64,000 nt of DNA, from NCBI GenBank assembly GCA_017444065.1, contig JAFSXJ010000120.1, positions 1-64,000 of the forward strand, written 5' to 3'. Source of the DNA: Paludibacteraceae bacterium (GTDB taxonomy: Bacteria > Bacteroidota > Bacteroidia > Bacteroidales > Paludibacteraceae). The notes under the pieces are model-generated. The model worked only from the letters and a program-made list of their open reading frames with translations, had not been told where the DNA came from and did no database searches. Below are positions 1 to 7,010 of this stretch, piece by piece (the stretch's first letter is position 1; every line of letters starts with the position of its first letter). The translations under genes and the position numbers were made by a program.

Positions 1-3
1 CTC

Positions 4-1179
4 CTATTTTGTTAGTATCATCTGTTTTGTATCAATCAACTGCCCGTCGGCAATGAGAGCATATAGATACATCCCCGCACGGAATGTGCCACCGTCAATA
101 GTCAGTTCGCTATTACCATACGACGTAAGAGAATAGGCAGCTATTTCTCCGCCGCTCATGTCATACACATGGATGGCAGCCTCGCGAGTATCTGCGGGCA
201 GATAGTAACCGATGGTTGTGTTTTGGCTGAACGGGTTGGGAGTGTTCTGGAACAAAGCAGCCTGCTTGTTATCGGGCATGCCAGATTTATAGGACGGCAC
301 ATTTTGCCGGTTGGCACTCTTCAGTTCTTCCACTTCTGCGGATAACGCTTGCACCGTCTGCACCAGCAACGGAATAAGTTCTACATAATTGATACTGATG
401 CATCCGGCTTTGTCCTCCTGCACCAAATCAGGGAACAAGCGTTTCATTACCTGTGCATCCAGACCATAATGGGTAAGCCATTCATCCATTGTTGTGTCTC
501 CCAATTGGTATTGAATGGGACGCAGAGATAATATCTTGTCAGGAATGTCATTGTCTGCATCCGATGAACCACGCAATGAGAACGGATTGGTATAAGTGCT
601 AATGCTTAATGCTGTAAATGCACCGGCAACTCTGGTCTGCCCGACAAAATAACCGGCATAGCGACCGCTCATCAAACCATCAGTACCATTAATAGTACCT
701 AGAACGCCGGCACCTGTTGATGCTGAAGATTGAATAGTGCCATATATACCATAATTGTCCCGCATTGCACCTCCGGCTATACCATATACTCCGTAGGTGG
801 TGGGGTATGTGAAAGATCTCATTATCCCTCCCGGAATCATGGTGCCACTTGATATGGCTTCTCCATACACGCCCGTCATGTACAAGGAAAGCCCTGAACA
901 TTTCCCTGCAACCGAATAAACAGACGCATCATATACATCCATATTCATGTGTGAGAAAATACCGTATTGGTTTCCTGATGGTGAGCCGCTTCCATATACC
1001 GACAACTTGGCGTTATTTTGTCCTGCACTACCGATGGATAGCGTCGAGAGAGGTACAATGGTATCAGCCAGACCAACTCCGACCTTACCTGTGTTGATAA
1101 CTTTGATTTGAGCACCGACGTGCATTGAGAAGAAGCATGCTGTCAAAAGTGCTGAACAAAAGTGAATCTTTGCTTTCAT
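4..1179 (-). CDS. Secreted tail-fibre-like protein with S74-type chaperone domain and T9SS sorting domain
   Basis: Residues 1-23 form a signal peptide ending SMHVGA. Residues 60-190 are glycine and tyrosine rich with recurring GVYG/YGIYG motifs, as in fibre or adhesin stalks. Residues about 200-285 resemble the intramolecular chaperone domain of endosialidase and tail-fibre proteins (SSDADNDIPDKI, LRPIQYQL, FPDLV, NYVELIPLLVQ), followed by a short coiled coil. Residues about 310-391 form a type A T9SS C-terminal domain (NTPNPFSQNTTIGYYL near its start, GMYLYALIADGQLIDTKQMI at its end). Inference: the protein is exported by Sec, carried across the outer membrane by T9SS and displayed on the surface. 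The ligand is unknown. It is complete and stands alone, with its own promoter at 1263-1294. Confidence 0.8.
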   Translation of the reverse strand: MKAKIHFCSALLTACFFSMHVGAQIKVINTGKVGVGLADTIVPLSTLSIGSAGQNNAKLSVYGSGSPSGNQYGIFSHMNMDVYDASVYSVAGKCSGLSLYMTGVYGEAISSGTMIPGGIMRSFTYPTTYGVYGIAGGAMRDNYGIYGTIQSSASTGAGVLGTINGTDGLMSGRYAGYFVGQTRVAGAFTALSISTYTNPFSLRGSSDADNDIPDKILSLRPIQYQLGDTTMDEWLTHYGLDAQVMKRLFPDLVQEDKAGCISINYVELIPLLVQTVQALSAEVEELKSANRQNVPSYKSGMPDNKQAALFQNTPNPFSQNTTIGYYLPADTREAAIHVYDMSGGEIAAYSLTSYGNSELTIDGGTFRAGMYLYALIADGQLIDTKQMILTK

Positions 1180-1262
1180 ATAGTGTGTTTTTTAGGTTAA
1201 TATCATTGTTGTTGTCTTGCCCGCCGGACACGGAAGAGATGGCATTCTGTAGAAATCGACCA

Positions 1263-1294
1263 CAAAGTTACTAAAAAAAACTAATATTTGCAAG
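1263..1294 (-). promoter_or_regulatory. Bacteroidetes-type promoter of the T9SS cargo gene
   Basis: On the minus strand the -7 box is TAACTTTG (1263-1270) and the -33 box is CTTG (1291-1294), with a 20-base gap. It lies about 85 bases upstream of the start codon at 1179. Confidence 0.7.
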
Positions 1295-1301
1295 AGTATG
1301 A

Positions 1302-1331
1302 CCATAAAAAAATGCAGTCACCTGCATTTTG
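1302..1331 (-). terminator. Rho-independent terminator of the psuKG operon
   Basis: Read leftward, a stem with arms AAAATGCAG and CTGCATTTT and loop GTGA is followed by a run of T (seven in all). It lies about 180 bases past the psuG stop, in the right direction for that operon. It also overlaps the region just upstream of the next gene's promoter, so it insulates the two units. Confidence 0.75.
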
Positions 1332-1506
1332 CTTCAAAGTTAAGGCTATCAGGCATAATAAACCCCGCAACTGACATTATCCGTCGCGGGGAGAATAACC
1401 TGTTATTTCTTCTTCTGCACGAAGTATATTTTACTCCGTGGAAATGTGACGAAATCGGCTATATAGGGATAAAAATCCGTGGGTAATCCGTCCTGTGCCA
1501 AGCACC

Positions 1507-2418
1507 TTATTTCGCCAGTGCAACGGCTGTTTGTGCCGCCAGGCGTGCGTTGTTCAGCACGAGTTGGATGTTCGCCGCTAGGCTGTCGCCGCCGGTGAGG
1601 TCTTTGACTCGTGCGAGCAGGAACGGCGTGGTCTGCTTGCCACGGATACCCTGTTCGTCTGCCTCGCGCAGTGCCCGGTCGATGGCTTTGTTGATGACAT
1701 CAGCAGGCATCGAATATTCCTCGGGAATAGGGTTCGTGACGAGCATGCCGCCTTTCAGTCCGCAGTCCAGTTTGGCTCGGAAAGCCGCAGCAAGCTGTTC
1801 GGGCGTATCAATACGGTAATCGACGCCAAAGCCGCTATGGCGTGTGTAGAACGCCGGCAGTTCGTCCGTGCCGTAACCTATTACCGGCACGCCTTTGGTC
1901 TCCAGATACTCCAGCGTCAGCCCGAGGTCGAGAATGGATTTCGCACCGGCGCAGACAACCATCACGGGCGTCTGCGCCAGTTCCTCCAGGTCAGCGGAAA
2001 TATCGAAGGTCTGCTGTGCGCCACGATGCACACCGCCTATGCCGCCTGTAGCAAACACTTTGATTCCTGCCATGGCAGCAATGATCATCGTAGTGGTGAC
2101 GGTTGTTGCGCCGTCCTCCCCACGTGCTATGAGCACAGGCAGGTCGCGGCGCGAGGCTTTGGTCACCGCCTGGCCTTTCTTGCCCAGGTACTCTATCTCT
2201 TCCGATGTGCATCCGGCTTTGAGCTTGCCGCCGATGATGGCTATCGTGGCTGGCACGGCGCCGTTGTCGCGGATGGTCTGCTCCACGCGAAGCGCCGTCT
2301 CCACGTTCTGCGGATACGGCATGCCGTGGCTGATGATGGTTGATTCAAGGGCTACAACAGGCTTGCCCTCACCTAATGCTTTCGCCACCTCGGGCGATAC
2401 AGACAGGTATTTGTTCAT
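1507..2418 (-). CDS. psuG: Pseudouridine-5'-phosphate glycosidase
   Basis: PsuG splits pseudouridine 5'-phosphate reversibly into uracil and ribose 5-phosphate in the cytoplasm. The 303-residue length is normal. Family signatures are [16 protein letters not shown] near residue 23, the glycine-rich [10 protein letters not shown] stretch, [18 protein letters not shown] near residue 157, and [20 protein letters not shown] near residue 264. The start ATG overlaps the stop codon of the upstream kinase by four bases (2415-2418), so the two are translationally coupled. No dedicated pseudouridine transporter is next to the pair. Confidence 0.95.
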   Translation of the reverse strand: MNKYLSVSPEVAKALGEGKPVVALESTIISHGMPYPQNVETALRVEQTIRDNGAVPATIAIIGGKLKAGCTSEEIEYLGKKGQAVTKASRRDLPVLIARGEDGATTVTTTMIIAAMAGIKVFATGGIGGVHRGAQQTFDISADLEELAQTPVMVVCAGAKSILDLGLTLEYLETKGVPVIGYGTDELPAFYTRHSGFGVDYRIDTPEQLAAAFRAKLDCGLKGGMLVTNPIPEEYSMPADVINKAIDRALREADEQGIRGKQTTPFLLARVKDLTGGDSLAANIQLVLNNARLAAQTAVALAK

Positions 2419-3314
2419 AACAGTATATTTGCAATTTCAGGATTTACAGCTTTCGGACTCATCAGTGTGGCACGTGCCGCCATCAGGCCGTACTGTGCTG
2501 TCTGCGGGAACTCCAGTCCTTTGGTCATCGCATACACCACACCGGCAAGAAACGCGTCGCCCGCACCGTTGGTGTTCACCACTTCCGTGACAGGCAGTGC
2601 CGGATAGAGCCACTCCTGCGCTGCCGAACGGCAATACACGCCCTCGCTGCCGAGGGTGATATACACATGCGCCACACCCAGGTCTATCAGCCTTTGGGCC
2701 GCCAGCGCATAATCCGCCTCATTGGTAATCGCTACGGCTTCCTTCAGGTTCAGCTTGAGCGAGTGCAGGTATGGCAACTTCGACTTGCTCAGGGCGTTCA
2801 TCACGCGGTGCGCCTTGGTCGAACTCACGCCGTCGATGAGCAGTGGCACCGTCACGTTCTCCATCAGGTAGCGGATAGCCTGTTCGCTGATGTTCGTGTC
2901 TGCCACCACATAATCCGACTGATTGACGTCACCCAGCCGTTTCTCCAGCCACTCGGGCGTGATGACGCTCACGACCTCGGTATCCGCCACCGCGGCAATC
3001 ATCTCGCCGCTGTGATTGTTGATGCACAGGTACGTGCCGCTTCGCGCATTGTCCACTGTGTCAGACAGACGCACGTCAATGCCCTGCTGCTTGCAGTAGT
3101 CCTCCAGCAGCCGGCCGAACAGGTCGCCGCCGAACGCCGTCAGCAGTTTCACACGGTTGCCCATCAACGCAAGGTTGTGCGCAATGTTGCGCGCCACGCC
3201 ACCGTAGCCTATATCCACCTTACCGGGGTTGGAGTCAGCTGCAATGAAACTGTCGAACAACGTAGCGGACATATCAACGTTCGCCCCGCCGATAACTGAG
3301 ATGGTGCTTTGCAT
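2415..3314 (-). CDS. psuK: PfkB-family kinase, probable pseudouridine kinase
   Basis: This is a 299-residue ribokinase-fold protein. It has the N-terminal substrate-binding GGANVDMSA and the C-terminal PfkB signature [17 protein letters not shown], with the anion hole and catalytic Asp. The sequence alone does not separate the sugar kinases of this family. The assignment to pseudouridine rests on the four-base overlap with psuG, whose substrate this kinase would make. Order is kinase first, glycosidase second. Confidence 0.85.
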   Translation of the reverse strand: MQSTISVIGGANVDMSATLFDSFIAADSNPGKVDIGYGGVARNIAHNLALMGNRVKLLTAFGGDLFGRLLEDYCKQQGIDVRLSDTVDNARSGTYLCINNHSGEMIAAVADTEVVSVITPEWLEKRLGDVNQSDYVVADTNISEQAIRYLMENVTVPLLIDGVSSTKAHRVMNALSKSKLPYLHSLKLNLKEAVAITNEADYALAAQRLIDLGVAHVYITLGSEGVYCRSAAQEWLYPALPVTEVVNTNGAGDAFLAGVVYAMTKGLEFPQTAQYGLMAARATLMSPKAVNPEIANILL

Positions 3315-3369
3315 GGGTGTGTTGTTCAGGATTGTTCAGAATTGTTCAATATTGTGCAGGAGGGTGTGG

Positions 3370-4086
3370 CTATTTCTCCGACGGGTGATAGTGGTAGCCG
3401 GAGAAGTCCCGCTCACCTTTCTCGCACTCCTCGCTCACGCGGTGAATACGGTTGCGGCGGAACCATTTGTCCCAACCGTTCTGCCACCACAGGATCAGTA
3501 GCAGCCCGAACAGCATACCGCCCAGATGGGCGAAGTGCGCCACATTGTCACCGCTGAAACTCGCCAGACCGGCAAACAGTTCGATCACCGCATATACAAT
3601 AACCATTATACGTGCGCGTATAGGCACGGGAATGAACAGCAGGTATAGCGGAGTATCAGGAAACAGCCACCCGAACGCCAGCAATATGCCGAACACAGCA
3701 CCGCTGGCACCAATCGTTGCCGCCACCTGACCGGGAAGGAACGTCATCCATACCAGCTCTTGTACAAGGGCTGCACCGATGCCGCATACGAAATAATAGA
3801 TCAGGTACCGCCGTTCGCCCCACTCATGCTCCAGCGCAGGACCAAACATCAGCACCGCAAACATGTTGCAGAACAGGTGACCGAAGTTCGCATGCATGAA
3901 CATGTACGTCACCGGTTGCCACAAATGGAACGAACCGTAACTGTTCGCGAACGACGAAAATGACCAGTTCATCAAGCCGAACCACTCTACCAAATGGATG
4001 CCGCTACGCTGCAAAAGGGCGTCAAGAAGCCAAACTATCACGTTCGCGAGGAGAAGATTCTTCGTTACTACAGGTAAATTTCTCAT
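3370..4086 (-). CDS. Rhomboid-family intramembrane serine protease
   Basis: This is a 238-residue polytopic inner-membrane protein with about six hydrophobic segments. The rhomboid core is intact: MHANFGHLFCNM at about 64-75, IGASGAVFG at about 125-133 with the catalytic Ser in GASG, and AHFAHLGGMLFG at about 183-194 with the catalytic His. The C-terminal tail is charged and cytosolic-looking. The physiological substrate is unknown. It lies upstream of, and reads away from, the HU gene, and is separated from psuK by 55 bases. Confidence 0.88.
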   Translation of the reverse strand: MRNLPVVTKNLLLANVIVWLLDALLQRSGIHLVEWFGLMNWSFSSFANSYGSFHLWQPVTYMFMHANFGHLFCNMFAVLMFGPALEHEWGERRYLIYYFVCGIGAALVQELVWMTFLPGQVAATIGASGAVFGILLAFGWLFPDTPLYLLFIPVPIRARIMVIVYAVIELFAGLASFSGDNVAHFAHLGGMLFGLLLILWWQNGWDKWFRRNRIHRVSEECEKGERDFSGYHYHPSEK

Positions 4087-4187
4087 GTTAAAATACTAAA
4101 AAATCCACTAAAAAAACTACAATTTCCGTGCTACAACTCAAAAAAACGCATTTTTCTGCCATTTTGACGCATTTTTTTGCAAAAATA

Positions 4188-4219
4188 TTTGCTAAAATGA
4201 AAAAATAGTTATATCTTTG
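4188..4219 (+). promoter_or_regulatory. Promoter of the HU gene
   Basis: -33 TTTG (4188-4191), a 20-base gap and -7 TATCTTTG (4212-4219). A 60-base leader follows before the ATG at 4280. Confidence 0.75.
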
Positions 4220-4279
4220 CAGTGTAGTACGGAGAATTAGCTCCGATTTATTAAACGTTTAATTAATCTAACTACTATT

Positions 4280-4543
4280 ATGAACAAAGGTGAACTCGTT
4301 GCTGCAGTTGCAGCAAAAGCTGAGATTTCGAAGGCAGCTGCCGCTAAGGCTGTTGACGCTGCTATTGACGCTGCTATTGAGGCTCTGAAGAAGGGCGAGG
4401 CTGTACAGATTATCGGTTTCGGTACTCTGAAGGTTGCTGAGAAGGCTGCTCGCAAGGGCATCAACCCTGCTACAAAGCAAATCATTAACATCCCTGCTAA
4501 GAAGGCTGTTAAGTTCAAAGCCGGCGCTAAGCTCGCTTTCTAA
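4280..4543 (+). CDS. HU family DNA-binding protein
   Basis: This is an 87-residue nucleoid protein, close to the usual 90. It starts MNKGELVAAVAAKAEISKA. It has the helical dimerisation half rich in Ala and Lys, then IIGFGTLKVAEKAARKGINP, which is the beta-arm entry with its GFG turn, and the conserved NPATKQII stretch. It binds and bends DNA as a dimer. It has its own promoter and a strong terminator, so it is a monocistronic unit. Confidence 0.95.
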   Translation: MNKGELVAAVAAKAEISKAAAAKAVDAAIDAAIEALKKGEAVQIIGFGTLKVAEKAARKGINPATKQIINIPAKKAVKFKAGAKLAF

Positions 4544-4561
4544 TCTTGCTTGTTCTAGAGG

Positions 4562-4593
4562 AAGAGTTATCGCAATGATAACTCTTTTTTTTT
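4562..4593 (+). terminator. Rho-independent terminator of the HU gene
   Basis: Arms AAGAGTTATC and GATAACTCTT with loop GCAAT are followed by an uninterrupted T tract. Confidence 0.9.
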
Positions 4594-4611
4594 GCCAAAA
4601 AGTGAAAAGTT

Positions 4612-4643
4612 CTTGCATATGTCAAATATTTTTTGTAACTTTG
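4612..4643 (+). promoter_or_regulatory. Promoter of adk
   Basis: -33 CTTG (4612-4615), a 20-base gap and -7 TAACTTTG (4636-4643). The ATG follows at 4701. Confidence 0.65.
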
Positions 4644-4700
4644 CAGTCGCATTACAGGTTTATATATAATTAAGGAACAACAAAATTAAACCATACAACA

Positions 4701-5279
4701 ATGAAGAACATTATCTTATGCGGAGCACCGGGTTGCGGCAAAGGCACGCAGGCGGAGTTCATCGTCGCTCATTACGGTCTCACACACCTCAGCACCGGGC
4801 AGATGATGCGCCGCGAGGCTGCCTCCGGCAGTGAACTCGGCAAACTCATCGACTCGTACATCTCACACGGACATCTCGTTCCCGACGATGTAACCATCGA
4901 GATGCTCGAAAAGTACATCAGCAGCCTGCCTGCCGATACCAAGGGACTCATCTTTGACGGTTTTCCTCGTACACTCAACCAAGCCGTACAACTGGAGCGC
5001 CTGATGAAGAAACGTGGCGACGAAACAGCCATGCTCATTGATATCAATGTGCCCGAGGAAGAACTCATCCGCCGCCTGCTTGAACGCGGCAAGACCAGCG
5101 GACGTAGCGACGATATCGACCTGGATGTCATCAAGGAGCGCCTTGTCGTTTATCACGAGCAGACGCGCCCTGTGGACGATTACTACGAGCTGCACGACAA
5201 GTACGCCCGCATCCAGGGGCTCGGCACCATCAGCGAGATCTTCGGCCGCATCAGCCGTATCCTCAACAAGATATATTAG
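4701..5279 (+). CDS. adk: Adenylate kinase
   Basis: Adk catalyses ATP + AMP = 2 ADP in the cytoplasm. The P-loop GAPGCGKGTQ is at residues 7-16, the AMP-binding STGQMMRREA near 31, FDGFPRTLNQ near 80, and the lid start RLLERGKTSGRSDD near 121. At 192 residues it is the short-lid form without a zinc finger, as is usual in Bacteroidetes. It is the first gene of a likely run with the next two genes. Confidence 0.96.
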   Translation: MKNIILCGAPGCGKGTQAEFIVAHYGLTHLSTGQMMRREAASGSELGKLIDSYISHGHLVPDDVTIEMLEKYISSLPADTKGLIFDGFPRTLNQAVQLERLMKKRGDETAMLIDINVPEEELIRRLLERGKTSGRSDDIDLDVIKERLVVYHEQTRPVDDYYELHDKYARIQGLGTISEIFGRISRILNKIY

Positions 5280-5314
5280 TCCGGACGGTTCATCAGTCCG
5301 CACAACGAATCGTC

Positions 5315-5863
5315 ATGGCTGACTACGAAATCATATCCGAGCGGCAGGAGCGCGTGCTGCGTTACCTGAACGAGCACGATATACCGTTCACCACCTACAA
5401 CCACCCCGAGGGAAAAACCATCGAGGAGGCCAAACGCTGGTGGAAAGATGACGGGAGTCTGCACTGCAAGAACATCTTCATGCGCAACCACAAAGGCGAC
5501 CAGCACTACCTCATCTGCTTCCCTTGCGACGACGATCTGGCTATCCATGACATCGAGCACTGGCTGAAAGATGTGCTGGTGGGGCAAGGAATGCGTGCGC
5601 CGGGCAAGCTCTCGTTCGCCTCGCCGGAACGGATGATGCGATACCTGGGATTGGAACCGGGCAGCGTCAGTCCTTTCGGGCTGATCAACGATTCCGAGCA
5701 CCACGTCATTCTTTTCCTCGACAGCCGCCTGCAGGACGCCGCATCACTGAGTTTTCACCCGAACGACTGCCGCGGAACGGTCGTCATCAGTCAGGACGCG
5801 TTCCGGCAATACCTCGCCTCGGTGGGTAACAAAGTGGAGTATATATGCACAACGCAAAGCTGA
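5315..5863 (+). CDS. YbaK/ProX-type aminoacyl-tRNA deacylase
   Basis: This is a 182-residue YbaK-fold protein, resembling the free-standing ProX or PrdX type that clears Ala-tRNA(Pro). Visible features are an N-terminal helix (RQERVLRYLNEHDIPFTTYNH), the core KNIFMRNHKGDQHYLICFP, and the substrate-pocket loop LGLEPGSVSPFGLIND, which is the GxxxPFG-type signature. Exact tRNA specificity is inferred from the family. Its last 19 bases overlap the next gene. Confidence 0.85.
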   Translation: MADYEIISERQERVLRYLNEHDIPFTTYNHPEGKTIEEAKRWWKDDGSLHCKNIFMRNHKGDQHYLICFPCDDDLAIHDIEHWLKDVLVGQGMRAPGKLSFASPERMMRYLGLEPGSVSPFGLINDSEHHVILFLDSRLQDAASLSFHPNDCRGTVVISQDAFRQYLASVGNKVEYICTTQS

Positions 5864-6780
5864 AACGCATACTGAACATCCTGCTCATCGTAGCCGCATA
5901 CGGCTTCCTGGGTTACAAGATTGCCACCTACGACAACTACGCCGGCCTGCTTGAACAGTTCCGCCGGGCTGACGCGTGGCAGTGGCTCTGGCTGGCAGGA
6001 TGCGTGATGCTGTTTCCTCTCAACCGCTTTTTTGAGGCTTGGAAATGGCAGTATCTGGTACGTAACATCGAGCCGATGGATCTTTGGGAGGCACAACGGC
6101 AAGTGTATTACGGCACGATAGCGGGGTTCGTCACGCCGTACAAACTCGGCGAGTATCCCGGACGCGCGCTGCTCTTCCGCCAAACAGAACAGAACTGGCT
6201 GACGGCCACCTGCCTCGGACTCATCGGCGGTTACGCGATGACAACGGTCATCGTGCTGAGCGGACTGCCGGCTGCCATCGGATGGTTCACATCCGACCAA
6301 TCGTTGTGGTGGAGCGTTGCGCTGGTGCTCGTTATGGCTGTTGTGGCGTTCGCCGCGCTGCCCGCAGTGATGCGCAGACTACGAAAGCACCAGTGGAAGA
6401 GCGAGCAGTCGCGCATGCTCGTCAACACCATAGCCGACCTGACAATGCGCGACGTGGCTATTCTTACCGCCCAGTCACTCCTACGCTACGCTGTCATCCT
6501 GCTGCAACTGTATCTGACACTGTTGTTCTGCGGCATACAGCTGCCGGCACTCACCACAATACTGACGATGACCTTGTACTACATGCTCATCACTGTTACG
6601 CCGAACGTACCTGCCGCCGAGATTGCCGTCCGCGGAGCCTGGGCGGTGGTGCTGTTCGAGCCCTTTGGCACGGACATAACGGCAAGTGCGGTCATTGCTA
6701 CGATGCTGCTCTGGGCTGTCAACACTATCCTGCCACTACTGGTCGGCAGTCTGGTCAAGCGAACGGCACACGAGCAGTAG
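5845..6780 (+). CDS. YbhN/LPTM-type integral membrane protein
   Basis: This 311-residue protein has about eight transmembrane segments and matches the pattern of the lysylphosphatidylglycerol synthase transmembrane region (YbhN) family. Marks are NRFFEAWKWQYLVR, then YYGTIAGFVTPYKLGEYPGRALLFR, a conserved GxxTPxxxGE-like stretch. There is no C-terminal synthetase domain, so it is a lone transmembrane unit, and the transported or modified lipid is unknown. It overlaps the upstream deacylase gene by 19 bases, which suggests coupling. Confidence 0.75.
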   Translation: MHNAKLKRILNILLIVAAYGFLGYKIATYDNYAGLLEQFRRADAWQWLWLAGCVMLFPLNRFFEAWKWQYLVRNIEPMDLWEAQRQVYYGTIAGFVTPYKLGEYPGRALLFRQTEQNWLTATCLGLIGGYAMTTVIVLSGLPAAIGWFTSDQSLWWSVALVLVMAVVAFAALPAVMRRLRKHQWKSEQSRMLVNTIADLTMRDVAILTAQSLLRYAVILLQLYLTLLFCGIQLPALTTILTMTLYYMLITVTPNVPAAEIAVRGAWAVVLFEPFGTDITASAVIATMLLWAVNTILPLLVGSLVKRTAHEQ

Positions 6781-6827
6781 CTCCAGAAGCGCACACCGAA
6801 GAAAATAACAATTATTTTCGTGAATTA

Positions 6828-6859
6828 TTTGCATAATTCATTTTTTTTTAGTACCTTTG
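6828..6859 (+). promoter_or_regulatory. Promoter of malQ
   Basis: -33 TTTG (6828-6831), a 20-base gap and -7 TACCTTTG (6852-6859). It leaves a leader of about 145 bases. Confidence 0.75.
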
Positions 6860-6888
6860 TAGTCGCGTTCGGCAAATCTCGCTATCTG

Positions 6889-6962
6889 ATGCCGCCGGGC
6901 GGCATAAAGAGCTTGATTGCCTCCGCTCTCCCCAAAACCTATTTGGCAATTGCTTTTGGGGA
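6889..6962 (+). promoter_or_regulatory. Structured 5' leader of malQ with two hairpins
   Basis: A perfect palindrome with arms ATGCCGCC and GGCGGCAT (6889-6905) is followed by a hairpin with arms TCCCCAAAA (6929-6937) and TTTTGGGGA (6954-6962). No T tract follows the second stem, so it is not a plain terminator. It could control stability or translation. It matches no riboswitch I know. Confidence 0.45.
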
Positions 6963-7010
6963 CTCCGATATGTACGAAAAATGTAGAATATTAACTAATC
7001 AATAATACCT

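Larger units (their letters stand above)
1180..1506. other. Intergenic region, 327 bp
   Basis: This stretch holds the promoter at 1263-1294 and the terminator at 1302-1331. It also holds two weaker hairpins: an imperfect one with arms CCCCGC and GCGGGG (1363-1391), and AATAAC/GTTATT followed by TTCTTCTT (1394-1414). The 62-codon open frame at 1298-1486 has no protein-like features. Confidence 0.6.

Noticed and set aside
1298..1486. Small 62-codon plus-strand gene
   Set aside because: It overlaps the psuKG terminator and has no promoter or conserved features.
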